Shown: one piece after another, positions 52,688 to 61,009 of the stretch | Layout of the letters: every line of letters begins with the position of its first letter | How positions within the stretch are numbered: the first letter of the stretch is position 1 | Program-made: the position numbers and the translations under genes | The notes under the pieces: model-generated | Seen by the model: the letters and a program-made list of their open reading frames with translations, nothing else | Told to the model about the DNA's origin: nothing | The model's database searches: none | Assembly (NCBI GenBank): GCA_964531335.1 | Contig: CAZHEV010000003.1 | Span: 195,254-259,253, forward strand | Origin: CAZHEV01 sp964531335 [NCBI: uncultured bacterium] | GTDB taxonomy: Bacteria > Eisenbacteria > RBG-16-71-46 > CAZHEV01 | DNA: 64,000 nucleotides | Direction of reading: 5' to 3'

Positions 52688-54106
52688 CTACGCAGCCTGC
52701 GCCAGCTTCCTGGGTTTTTTCACCGGCAGAGTGATTGTGAATACGGCGCCGGATTCGTCGTCGTTGTCCACCGTGACATGGCCGCCGTGATTCTCGACTA
52801 TACGGTAGCTCGTGGACAAGCCGAAACCATGGCCGCTCTCCTTGGTGGTGAAGGTGGGCTCGAAGACTCTCTCGCGCAAGTCCTCCGGTATTCCGGGGCC
52901 TGTGTCGCGGACCTCGATCTGGAGTTGCCTGTTCGACTGAAGATGTCTTGTGGTTATGGTTATGGACTTCACCCTGTCCGGCGGGTTCTCCTTGAGGGCG
53001 TCGGCCGCGTTGGTCAACAGGTTCATGAGCACCTGCTGTATCTGTCCCGGATCGAGCATGGTCTGGGGGATTGAACGATCCAGGTCCAGGTCCATTGTCA
53101 CGTTGTCGAAGCGATTCTGCGGTCTCAGGAACTGGACCGTCCTCTCTATCAGGGCGCCAATGTCGGTGGGAATGGGTTTCATGCCCTTGTGGGAGAACTC
53201 GACCAGCCCCTTGGTAAGGACCGCGAGGCGCTCGGCTTGATCCAATATCACCTGGATGTGCTCCTCTATCTTGTCTGTGTTGCCCCTTGCAAGGCCCATC
53301 ATCAAGAGCTGGGCCCGGCCGGAGAGCGAAGCGAGATAGTTGTTCGCCTCGTGGGCCACTTCGGCCGCCATCTCGCCTTTGGCCGCCATCCTTGCCGACC
53401 TCACGAGAGCCTGATGCGTTTTCTGGAGCTCAATGTACCTCATGTCGGCTAGTCGGATTGCCAGCAAGGGAACCAGGAAAAGGACAGCCGCTGCGTGACC
53501 GACGAAGTTGTAGAGCGAGGCGAGAAGGACCGCCATGACGAACTGGGTTGCGGAGCTTGCAGCCTCACTCTTGTAGCCGAAGTTGGTCCGCCAGGCCGAA
53601 AGAATACTCTGTTTTTGGTCCAAGGCGACGGCAAGAGACACTAGAAAAGTATTGAGGACAAAATGGGTCAGGCCCATGCAAGAAAGAGCTGCAACTATGC
53701 CAATGTCGTGCAAAGTCTCAAGCCCGCCAGCGGTTCCCTTTAGGAGCGTATATACCGACCAGGCCCCCGTGGCGGATATGGTAAACTGAGCACCATTGAA
53801 GAGGGCTTTGTACCATGGACTTCTTCTAAAAACCAGATCACCAATGGCTCTCGTTACGAAGATGACGGGCTGAAAGTGAGCGGGCGTGATCAGGATGGCC
53901 ATCGCCAAGTGGAAGGTTGGTGTCATCGCCCAGGTCGCCTGCCCGTGCATCGTCCGGAGCCAAAGGGCCTCGGCCGTCAGGCAGATAGCTCCCCAGAACA
54001 CTATGGCCCATATGTCGACGGGCCCGCTCCAGGCGAAGCCGAACGCCAGCAGCGCTCCGCCCACCACCGCGATCGTTGTCACGTAGGCTGTCAGCTTGAG
54101 AGTCAT
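52688..54106 (-). CDS. Membrane sensor histidine kinase
   Basis: This 472-residue protein has six to seven TM helices (residues ~5-220) without an obvious periplasmic domain, then a cytoplasmic kinase. The H-box is EVAHEANNYLASLSGRAQL (His-Glu present), the N-box is QQVLMNLLTNAADAL, and G1 is DTGPGIPEDLRERVFEPTF, with G2 in GHGFGLSTSYRIVENHGG. No response regulator is adjacent. Two displaced copies of its 3' end lie 1.7 and 3.4 kb downstream on the same strand, each beside a secreted-protein unit. The intact 3' end may therefore be a replacement brought in with the last unit. Confidence 0.92.
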   Translation of the reverse strand: MTLKLTAYVTTIAVVGGALLAFGFAWSGPVDIWAIVFWGAICLTAEALWLRTMHGQATWAMTPTFHLAMAILITPAHFQPVIFVTRAIGDLVFRRSPWYKALFNGAQFTISATGAWSVYTLLKGTAGGLETLHDIGIVAALSCMGLTHFVLNTFLVSLAVALDQKQSILSAWRTNFGYKSEAASSATQFVMAVLLASLYNFVGHAAAVLFLVPLLAIRLADMRYIELQKTHQALVRSARMAAKGEMAAEVAHEANNYLASLSGRAQLLMMGLARGNTDKIEEHIQVILDQAERLAVLTKGLVEFSHKGMKPIPTDIGALIERTVQFLRPQNRFDNVTMDLDLDRSIPQTMLDPGQIQQVLMNLLTNAADALKENPPDRVKSITITTRHLQSNRQLQIEVRDTGPGIPEDLRERVFEPTFTTKESGHGFGLSTSYRIVENHGGHVTVDNDDESGAVFTITLPVKKPRKLAQAA

Positions 54107-54332
54107 ATTCCGCGGTGCCCCAGAGCCGCAAGTCGGCGGCGAAGATCCCCGGTCTCAACTCAAGGCATTGACCCATTTCTAGTTATCGGTTTTCGGGGCG
54201 GTCATCTTCAGAGAGATCGGTTTCCCCGGGTCCGGGGCGGATGTTGGCGGTTCCTCGAGCACGGAAGGCCGCGGGGGTCGGGTGGGGCACAAAAAGAAGA
54301 GCCGGCGCGAGTGACTCATCTAAGCGTTTCGA

Positions 54333-54395
54333 TTAACCCCATCCAGCACCACCGCCAACGAGAGCGATGAGTAGAAGCAAGCCGATCAACTCCAC
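54333..54395 (-). CDS. Micro-ORF of 20 residues with a perfect ribosome site
   Basis: On the minus strand a GTG at 54395 follows AAAGGAGG by 8 nt and encodes MELIGLLLLIALVGGGAGWG before TAA. The hydrophobic core with a Gly-Gly-Trp-Gly tail resembles a tiny membrane or exported peptide. It lies 226 bp upstream of the histidine kinase on the same strand and might be a leader peptide or a ligand for it. Only the strong site and the composition support it. Confidence 0.45.
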   Translation of the reverse strand: MELIGLLLLIALVGGGAGWG

Positions 54396-54900
54396 TGCGA
54401 GCACCTCCTTTACGAGCTCGTAGCAACTCGGGACCCCAGTTCCAAGTCAGGAGGTTTCGCTTCGCTTGTGAAGGTCTAGCTTAGCGAGCATCCTATCGCG
54501 CCGGCTTTTATGTGCTATGTAGCCGGTTATGTATGTAGCCGGGCCCATTCCGCAACTATCCGTTGCAGGATAGCCCAATAATCAGGATAGCCGGAAGTGT
54601 CTTTTCCGTCAAGGGCTTTCTGGCCTCGGTCGCAGTGGAAGTGAAGGCCGCCATGCTATCATGTGCGCTTAATTGATTTTCTTTGATCAGAGTGCGACGG
54701 ACTGACCTCCCGGCTGGAGCCACATCGACCGCGCATGCTGTCCCTAAGGGACCATGAGGGTTTAGGTTGCGGGCCGCGCTGGACCGCTGGGCCAACGGAG
54801 GGGCCCCCTGCCATGACTAGGGCGCCCGAGCGCGGTGCTGAACACCTGGAACCGGCCCGATCGGTACGATTATTGCCGCAAGCCACACGGGCGGGTCGCG
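54396..54900. other. Non-coding stretch with short repeats
   Basis: This stretch of about 500 bp has no supported gene. It contains ATGTAGCCGG twice (near 54517 and 54533), CAGGATAGCC twice (near 54566-54597) and the inverted repeat GCAAC-N5-GTTGC. No tRNA-like cloverleaf was found. Confidence 0.4.
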
Positions 54901-54929
54901 TTGACAGCACCGTCCTGGAAACGTATGAT
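54901..54929 (+). promoter_or_regulatory. Strong sigma70-type promoter
   Basis: TTGACA (54901-54906) is followed after 17 nt by TATGAT (54924-54929), 68 nt before the 55-residue protein gene that precedes the spermidine synthase fusion. Confidence 0.8.
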
Positions 54930-54997
54930 TTTAGAGGCATAAGCAGGATCGGGCTTTCGTTTCAGGCGGGTCACGAATTTGGAGCGATAAGAGGACG

Positions 54998-55165
54998 ATG
55001 GCACGGCGGAACGAAGAAGAAGAGAACATCATCAAGATCCGGCGACAGAAGCCCAGGGTCAAGATTCCCATCAACACGGACACCATCATCCACAAGCCCG
55101 ATAAGGCCTACACCAGGAAGGCAAAGCATAAGAGGTGCTGGGCCGAAGAGGACGAGGAGGAATAG
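54998..55165 (+). CDS. Highly charged 55-residue protein
   Basis: The frame ATG 54998 to TAG 55163-55165 encodes MARRNEEEENIIKIRRQKPR, then a KIPINTDTIIHKPDKAYTRK segment and an acidic end AEEDEEE. An AGAGGACG site and a strong promoter precede it, and the following gene starts 21 bp later. The basic AYTRKAKHKR stretch recalls the ribosome-binding end of ArfA-type rescue factors, but this is only a loose resemblance. Nucleic-acid or ribosome binding is the likely theme. Confidence 0.7.
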   Translation: MARRNEEEENIIKIRRQKPRVKIPINTDTIIHKPDKAYTRKAKHKRCWAEEDEEE

Positions 55166-55186
55166 CCTATTGAGGGTCGCCCGCAC

Positions 55187-58165
55187 GTGAGAGTTCTCAT
55201 ACTAGTCGCTTTTTTCATCTCAGGCGCGATAGCTCTCCTGTACGAAGTCGTTTGGACGAGGATGCTCGGCCTGGTCATGGGCAATACGGTCTACGCGGTC
55301 AGCACGACCCTTGCCGCGTTCATGGCCGGCCTTGCTCTGGGCAGCTTCGTCTTCGGGAGGATAGCCGACAGGCTGAAGCGACCGGCGAGGTTCTACGGCG
55401 GCCTCGAGATCCTCATAGGATTGTACTGCGCCGCCCTTCCGGTGTTCATAAGCGCGGCGGATCCCATCTACACTTTTGTCTACCACGAGATCTCCTCATC
55501 GCTTTCAGTGATCACCGCCATGCGGTTCTTCATAGCGGGATTGATCCTCTTGATCCCGGCTTCGCTCATGGGTGGAACGCTGCCCGTCCTCTCTCGGTTC
55601 TACGTATCGAGGAGAGAGAGAATAGGTTGGGAGGTCGGAAGGCTGTATGCCGTAAATACGTGGGGCGCGGTCTTCGGAACGATGCTGGCCGGGTTCGTGC
55701 TTCTGCCTTCTCTCGGCGTCAGAGTCTCTCTACTGTCGGCCGCAGCCGCCAACGTCGCGCTGGGCTTTGTCGTCTTGGCCGCGACCAGGTCGGAGCCCGA
55801 GAGGGAGATTCCTCGCTCGAGCGTCAGGGAGACAGAAGGCAAACCGGAGCGGTCCAAGGACGGCCGGTTCCTGGCGGTAGCGCTCGCGTTCGCGCTCTCG
55901 GGCCTTGCCGCCTTGGTCTACCAGGTGGCCTGGACCAGGATAATCTCGCTGCTGATAGGGCCCAGCACCTATGCTTTCGCGCTGATGCTGGCCTGCTTTC
56001 TGACCGGCCTGGCCCTGGGCAGCGCCGTGGCTTCGAGGTACATAGACCGTTGGCTGGCTCAGTCAGTGAGGATCATGGGCTTTCTGCTGCTCTGCGGGGC
56101 GGTCAGCGCCGTGGCCCTTGTGCCTGCCCTGGCGGGAGCGGTGCCCGTGATAAGGGAGATAACCAGGCAGCACTCGCAGAGCTTTTCGGCGATGTACGCG
56201 TCCTACTTCGCGCTGGTTGCGGTCATGCTTCTGGTTCCGACAACGATCCTCGGCGCCGTGTTTCCTACAGCCGTGAGGGCTGCTTCGCCGTCGGTCAGGG
56301 AGATAGGGACGAGAGTCGGTCAGCTCTACGCCGCGAACACGTTGGGCGCGATAATCGGTTCGGTAATCTGTGGCTTCTTGCTGATTCCGGTCCTGGGGCT
56401 GATGCGGGCCGTGGCCGTCGGCGCGGCCATCCACCTAATTGCTGGGGCCATATTGTTCATAAGGGCCCGGGACAAGGTTATGGCGGGCGTGTGCATGGGC
56501 CTTGCCGTAGTCGGCTTCCTGATATCTCCGCAGGTGGATCATAAGAGGCTGAGCAGCGGTCCCTACAAGTACATCTACTCGGGAGAACGGGACGCGGAGA
56601 GAGTCCTCGAGAACAGAGAGCTGCTCTTCTACAAGGAAGGGGTTACGGCGACGGTGTCCGTGACGAGGACGGGCGATGAGCTCGCGCTTGCCATCGACGG
56701 CAAGGTGGACGCGAGCCTAGGCGCGGACATGGACACACAGATCCTGCTGGCGCATCTCCCGCTCCTTATGTCCCCGGACCCGGAAGACGTCCTGGTGATA
56801 GGTCTCGCCAGCGGCGTGACCCTGGGCTCGGTGGAGAGACACTCGGACGTTCGGAGTATCGATTGCGTCGAGATCTCCCCCGAGGTGATCGAGGCCTGCT
56901 CGTTCTTTACCGAATACAACTACGATCCGTTGTCGGATCCCCGCCTCAACTTGATCGTTCACGACGCGAGGAACTTCCTGAAAATGACGGACAGAAGCTA
57001 TGACGTGATAATCTCCGAGCCCTCCAACCCCTGGATGTCCGGTTCGTCCGCGCTGTTCACAAAGGAGTTCTTCGAATCGTGCCTGGACCGTCTCAAGGAG
57101 GACGGAATCCACTGCCAGTGGCTGCAGGGTTACGCCATACCCAACCCGATGCTTCAGAGCGTGGTCGCCACCTTCTGCGAGGTGTTCCCCCATGTGAGTC
57201 TGTGGATGCCTCTCAAGGGAGATCTGATACTGCTAGGCTCGGCGGTGCCTTTCGCGCTGGACCCGGAGAGGATGGCGGCGACCATGTCGGAGGAGAAAGT
57301 AAGCCGCGACCTCGCCAGAATCGATTTGAAAAGGTGGGACGAGCTGGCCGGCATGACTCTGGGCTCGGGCCCGGCGCTTTGCGCCGCGGTTTCGCAGGCC
57401 CCCGTTCAGACCGACAGCCGCCCTCTTCTGGAGTTTGCCCTTCCCAAGACCCTTCACAGGAGAGTGGAGCTGGCGGCGATGAACCTGAACTGGTTGTCCG
57501 CGCCCCTGGGCGATCCTGGTGACCTTGTGCGCGACGGGGAGGACGCTCGCGAGCAGGTCCGTGACTCCGCCGAGTCGTTCAAGGAATTCGTGCGCGGCCA
57601 GGTGACCGAATGGGTGGGCGACGCGGAAGCCGCACTCAGGCATTACGGCAACGCCATGAAAGGGCCGGCGGGGCGCAGGTCGGCCGCCTCTCCGCTATAT
57701 CTGATAATGTGCCGCCTCGGGGTCGAGGCGGAGAACCAGGGCAGAAAGGAAGAGGCATACGAGATCTACCGCGGCGCGATAGCTCTGAGTCCGGATCGCA
57801 GCGAGGCCCATTACCTGCTGGGTGTCGCGTTTGCGAAGGAGGGCCGTCTCGAGGAGGCCGAGCGGCATCTATCCGATGCCGTGGCTTCCGCGCCCGACAG
57901 GATAGAACCTGTGCTTGGGCTCGGAGATGTCCTGTCGCAGATGGGCCGCCACGAGGCCGCGCTGGAGATAATGCAGCGCACGGTCTCGGCCGCGGCGAGC
58001 GATCCCAGGGCGTGGTACGGGGCCGCCAGGACCTACGCCAGGGCAGGCAATGTGATGGAGGCCAGGGAGGCCCTCACGAAGGCCTTCGGTCTCGGGGGAC
58101 CGGGACTGAGACGTCGCGCGGCGGCCGACACCGTGTTCTCTAACGCCGGGATGATAGTGAACTGA
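55187..58165 (+). CDS. Fused membrane transporter-like/spermidine synthase-like protein with TPR tail
   Basis: This 992-residue protein has two six-TM-type bundles (about 1-205 and 220-435; each begins GLAALVYQVAWTRI or IALLYEVVWTRM). A spermidine synthase-like Rossmann domain follows (about 440-690), with VLVIGLASGVTLGSVERH, VEISPEVIEAC, HDARNFL and SEPSNPWMSG. Four or so TPR units (about 790-990) end the protein. It belongs to the widespread 'fused MFS/spermidine synthase' group. Whether it makes polyamines is unknown, because the aminopropyl-transfer residues are not verified. The start is GTG at 55187. Confidence 0.92.
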   Translation: MRVLILVAFFISGAIALLYEVVWTRMLGLVMGNTVYAVSTTLAAFMAGLALGSFVFGRIADRLKRPARFYGGLEILIGLYCAALPVFISAADPIYTFVYHEISSSLSVITAMRFFIAGLILLIPASLMGGTLPVLSRFYVSRRERIGWEVGRLYAVNTWGAVFGTMLAGFVLLPSLGVRVSLLSAAAANVALGFVVLAATRSEPEREIPRSSVRETEGKPERSKDGRFLAVALAFALSGLAALVYQVAWTRIISLLIGPSTYAFALMLACFLTGLALGSAVASRYIDRWLAQSVRIMGFLLLCGAVSAVALVPALAGAVPVIREITRQHSQSFSAMYASYFALVAVMLLVPTTILGAVFPTAVRAASPSVREIGTRVGQLYAANTLGAIIGSVICGFLLIPVLGLMRAVAVGAAIHLIAGAILFIRARDKVMAGVCMGLAVVGFLISPQVDHKRLSSGPYKYIYSGERDAERVLENRELLFYKEGVTATVSVTRTGDELALAIDGKVDASLGADMDTQILLAHLPLLMSPDPEDVLVIGLASGVTLGSVERHSDVRSIDCVEISPEVIEACSFFTEYNYDPLSDPRLNLIVHDARNFLKMTDRSYDVIISEPSNPWMSGSSALFTKEFFESCLDRLKEDGIHCQWLQGYAIPNPMLQSVVATFCEVFPHVSLWMPLKGDLILLGSAVPFALDPERMAATMSEEKVSRDLARIDLKRWDELAGMTLGSGPALCAAVSQAPVQTDSRPLLEFALPKTLHRRVELAAMNLNWLSAPLGDPGDLVRDGEDAREQVRDSAESFKEFVRGQVTEWVGDAEAALRHYGNAMKGPAGRRSAASPLYLIMCRLGVEAENQGRKEEAYEIYRGAIALSPDRSEAHYLLGVAFAKEGRLEEAERHLSDAVASAPDRIEPVLGLGDVLSQMGRHEAALEIMQRTVSAAASDPRAWYGAARTYARAGNVMEAREALTKAFGLGGPGLRRRAAADTVFSNAGMIVN

Positions 58166-58184
58166 GCCCCGGGGAGGTGGCGCT

Positions 58185-59390
58185 ATGTGGATCGAGGCGA
58201 TTGTGACATTTCTGGCCGGGCTGGCGATCGGCCTCGCTATTATGTTCAGGCACAGGAGCGCGGCGCAGGCCCAGAGAGAAGAACTCAAGGTGCAGCTGGC
58301 CAGGCTAGAGGCCGAGCGCACGGCCGACGATGACAAGCTGCGGTGGGCGGAGACCGCAAAGACGCAGATGAGCGACGCCTTCAAGGCCCTCGCCGGCGAC
58401 GTGCTGCGTGCGAACTCCCAGCAACTGACGGAGCGCGCCAAGAACGAGTTCGACAATCTCGTAAAGCCCCTGTCTCAAAACCTCACGACTTTGGACGGAT
58501 ACATACGCGAGCTGGAGAAAAGAAGAGAAGGCGCTTACAGCGCGCTCGGCGAGCAGCTAAAGCAGCTCTCGCAGATGCAGTCCTCACTTCAAAACACCAC
58601 CACCACGCTGGCGCAGGCGCTGCGCTCTCCGACGGTGCGGGGCAGGTGGGGGGAGTACCAGCTTCGCCGGCTGGTCGAGATGGCGGGCATGACGGACCAC
58701 GTAGACTTCGAGGAGCAGCTAGGCACCGAAGGCGGGCGCCCCGATATGATCCTGAGGCTTCCTCACGGCGCGATACTGCCGATCGACTCCAAGGTGCCGC
58801 TCGAGTCCTATCTCGACGCCATGGAGGCGTCGGATGAGAACATGCGCAAGGCCAAGCTCATCCAGCACGCCAAGGCGATGCGCAGCCGGGTGAAGGACCT
58901 GGGCCAGAAGGCGTACTGGGAGCAATTCGACAGGACTCCCGAAGTGGTCGTCATGTTCGTGCCGGTCGAGCCCTCGGTCGGCGCGGCCTTCCAGTACGAT
59001 CCGGAGCTCTTCGACTACGCGATCAACAACAAGGTGCTGATCGCCTCGCCGGTCAATCTCTTCGCGCTCTTGAAGGTCTTCGCATACGGCTGGCAGCAGC
59101 AGCAGATAGCCGAGAACGCGGAGAAGATCCGCGCGGAGGGCCGGGACCTTTACAGGCGAGTCTCTGTCTTTGTGGAGCACTTCGCCGATCTGGGCAAAGC
59201 GCTGGACAGATCTGTCAGGGGCTACAACAAGGCGCTGAGATCGCTGGAGACGCGGCTTTTCCCCGCCGCCCGCCGTTTCCAGGAGATGGGCGTGGACAAA
59301 GGAGAGATGGAGACACCGAAGCCCATCGACAGCCAACCCCTGGCCCCCACAGAAGGCACCGAGGACGAATCTGAGCCAGAATCCCGGTAA
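58185..59390 (+). CDS. rmuC: DNA recombination protein RmuC
   Basis: This 401-residue RmuC has an N-terminal TM helix (about 5-22), a coiled coil (about 25-150) and the nuclease-like domain with RGRWGEYQLRRLVEMAGM, FEEQLGTEGGRPDMILRLP, IPIDSKVPLESYLDA and NKVLIASPVNLFALLKVFAYGWQQQQ. It limits inversions and other rearrangements. GGGGAGGTGGCGCT precedes the ATG. The last 54 bp (PLAPTEGTEDESEPESR) are repeated at 60645-60698 beyond a secreted-protein unit. Confidence 0.95.
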   Translation: MWIEAIVTFLAGLAIGLAIMFRHRSAAQAQREELKVQLARLEAERTADDDKLRWAETAKTQMSDAFKALAGDVLRANSQQLTERAKNEFDNLVKPLSQNLTTLDGYIRELEKRREGAYSALGEQLKQLSQMQSSLQNTTTTLAQALRSPTVRGRWGEYQLRRLVEMAGMTDHVDFEEQLGTEGGRPDMILRLPHGAILPIDSKVPLESYLDAMEASDENMRKAKLIQHAKAMRSRVKDLGQKAYWEQFDRTPEVVVMFVPVEPSVGAAFQYDPELFDYAINNKVLIASPVNLFALLKVFAYGWQQQQIAENAEKIRAEGRDLYRRVSVFVEHFADLGKALDRSVRGYNKALRSLETRLFPAARRFQEMGVDKGEMETPKPIDSQPLAPTEGTEDESEPESR

Positions 59391-59522
59391 ATCATTGCCA
59401 GGGTTATCGGTCGACAGTGGCCGCCTTGGCGCCCTCTTCGCTTCTCCCAATGCCTGCAGTGGTCGGCGGAGCTTCGGATCTCTCTCCCTTTCTTCCGCTT
59501 CGCCGGTCAGGCAACTATTGAC

Positions 59523-59551
59523 TCGACATAGTGGGCCATATGTGTCATTAG
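59523..59551 (+). promoter_or_regulatory. Repeated promoter element, diverged copy 3
   Basis: TCGACATAGTGGG (59523-59535) and CATTAG (59546-59551) match the TTGACAAAATGGG...CATTAG layout of copy 1 at nearly the same distance. A TTGACT at 59518 could supply the -35 box instead. Confidence 0.45.
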
Positions 59552-59701
59552 TGGGAGTAGCTCCGGCAACGTTCGGGAAGCCGGGGGGTTGCGACGTGTT
59601 GGATGGCAACCGAAAAGAGCAACGACGAGCCAGGGCACAGGTTGCTTCGGTCGTTTGTTGGCGACCTGCGTGGTACCCGGCAGGATGAGGGGCGAGAGAA
59701 C

Positions 59702-60433
59702 GTGACGAGAGCGTTGTCGCTTTGCCTCGCCGTAGTTGTCTGCACGATGTTGGCTTGGGGGGCACAGGGGCAAGTCCACTATAAAGGATACAGGGGACTG
59801 CCCTGCTATGCGGACACGACGGATGGGTGGGAGTTCGGGCTGACAGGCGAAGAGTTTCCCGTCTCTCTCGCCATTAGGCAGTGCGAGGTCTGTGGACTCA
59901 GACCGAGCCCCGAAGAGGTGAATACAGTCTTCGAACGAGTAGCCGGCGTTGTCGGAAGAAGGCTCATAGTGAGGGATGTCTACTTCAATTGGAGAAAGGA
60001 ACAGGAGAGAGTCGAGCGGTTGAAGACGGAGATGGAGGCCAGTGGGTTGATTTGTGAAGAGATGCCCGTGGAATGGCGCTACCTAGGGTGTTTTCTAAGA
60101 CTTCCAGATGGGTCCATGGGGCTGAGTGTAGCTCTCACGCGGCGCCTTCAAGTTTCAATTACAGCGATCAACAGGGGTGGTGCCACCGTGAAGCTCAACT
60201 CCAAAGCGGTGTACGCGACGGACGATCACTTCCTGCAGAACTACTGCTGGAAGTCCACCAGGGACAACACGATCCGGGCGGATCCCGACAGACTCTTCAG
60301 CAAGACCAATAGGAGCACCGGGAGGACATCGATAATCCTGCTCGCGATGTTCGAGGACCGGTTCAAGGAGATCGGGGATATAGAGGAGGTGAAGCTGACG
60401 GGCCTGCAAATAGTGAAGCGGGGAGCTCAATGA
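59702..60433 (+). CDS. Small secreted protein, Y-x-D-x-x-G-W family member C
   Basis: This 243-residue protein from GTG 59702 (after GAGGGGCGAGAGAAC) has a signal peptide (1-23, ending AQGQ), YADTTDGW (36-43), a paired-Cys segment CEVCG, then WRYLGCFLRLPDG, NYCWKSTRDN and a C-terminal LLAMFEDRFKEIGDIEEV. It is the closest of the four to member B. The frame is open upstream to 59603, but that segment has no signal peptide. Seven or more cysteines in the mature part suggest disulfides and export. Confidence 0.72.
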   Translation: MTRALSLCLAVVVCTMLAWGAQGQVHYKGYRGLPCYADTTDGWEFGLTGEEFPVSLAIRQCEVCGLRPSPEEVNTVFERVAGVVGRRLIVRDVYFNWRKEQERVERLKTEMEASGLICEEMPVEWRYLGCFLRLPDGSMGLSVALTRRLQVSITAINRGGATVKLNSKAVYATDDHFLQNYCWKSTRDNTIRADPDRLFSKTNRSTGRTSIILLAMFEDRFKEIGDIEEVKLTGLQIVKRGAQ

Positions 60434-60476
60434 CCCCTCGGTTACACGTAGGAGACGGGAAGAAAGAAAAGGGTGA

Positions 60477-60551
60477 CTAATAGCTGTCGACATCGCGATT
60501 GAGGTCTGGCGCAACGGCGATGGAGCATGCGTCGGCGACTTCCCGGGTTGA
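60477..60551 (+). pseudogene. Remnant of a C-x15-C-type short peptide gene
   Basis: After an in-frame TGA the frame reads LIAVDIAIEVWRNGDGACVG and ends soon after at TGA. This matches the C-terminal part of the peptide at 52400 (LIDIVTELWRNGDDG). The signal peptide and first half are absent. It lies 44 bp after gene C, the same relative place as the intact peptide after gene B. Confidence 0.6.
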
Positions 60552-60644
60552 CGGCTCCGAGGAATCCCGGAAGAGAATGGGGGAGCGCTCCAATTGGGGC
60601 CTCCCCCAATTGACGACTACGCCTACAGCCGATCGAAGGCCGGC

Positions 60645-60698
60645 CGCTGATCCCGGCTGAGGGCGCCGAGGACGAATTGGAGCCGGAGTCCCGGTAAG
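60645..60698 (+). pseudogene. Displaced copy of the rmuC 3' end
   Basis: These 54 bp encode PLIPAEGAEDELEPESR plus stop, against PLAPTEGTEDESEPESR in rmuC (59337-59390). Thirteen of 17 residues are identical, yet nearly every codon's third base that can change has done so in many places. The copy therefore derives from a related but diverged rmuC rather than from a recent local duplication. Confidence 0.8.
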
Positions 60699-60820
60699 TC
60701 CCAGTCGATCTTTCAGATCCGTCGCAGGCGGTCGGCGTAGGCTCCCGCCGTGCCCGTAACCCCGCCGACCAAGGACCAAGGCATCTATCGTTGACTGCTC
60801 CCCCATTCCTGGAGATATGC

Positions 60821-60849
60821 TTGACAAAATGGGTCTAAGGGCCTGACAT
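60821..60849 (+). promoter_or_regulatory. Repeated promoter element, copy 4
   Basis: CTTGACAAAATGGG (60820-60833) is identical to copies 1 and 2. TGACAT follows at a 17-nt spacing, then TGGGGGCGACG. It lies about 160 nt before gene D. Confidence 0.7.
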
Positions 60850-61009
60850 TGGGGGCGACGATTCAGATGTAGGTGTGCCCGCCGGCGCCCGAGCGGCAGC
60901 GCGGCTACCAGACACCGCATGGATGAAGGCATGTATGAAACGTCTGATGATCCGAGTCTACCTTTCGGGTCCGTGCCTGCGCGCTGTCCCGGTTCTTAGG
61001 TTCTGACCG

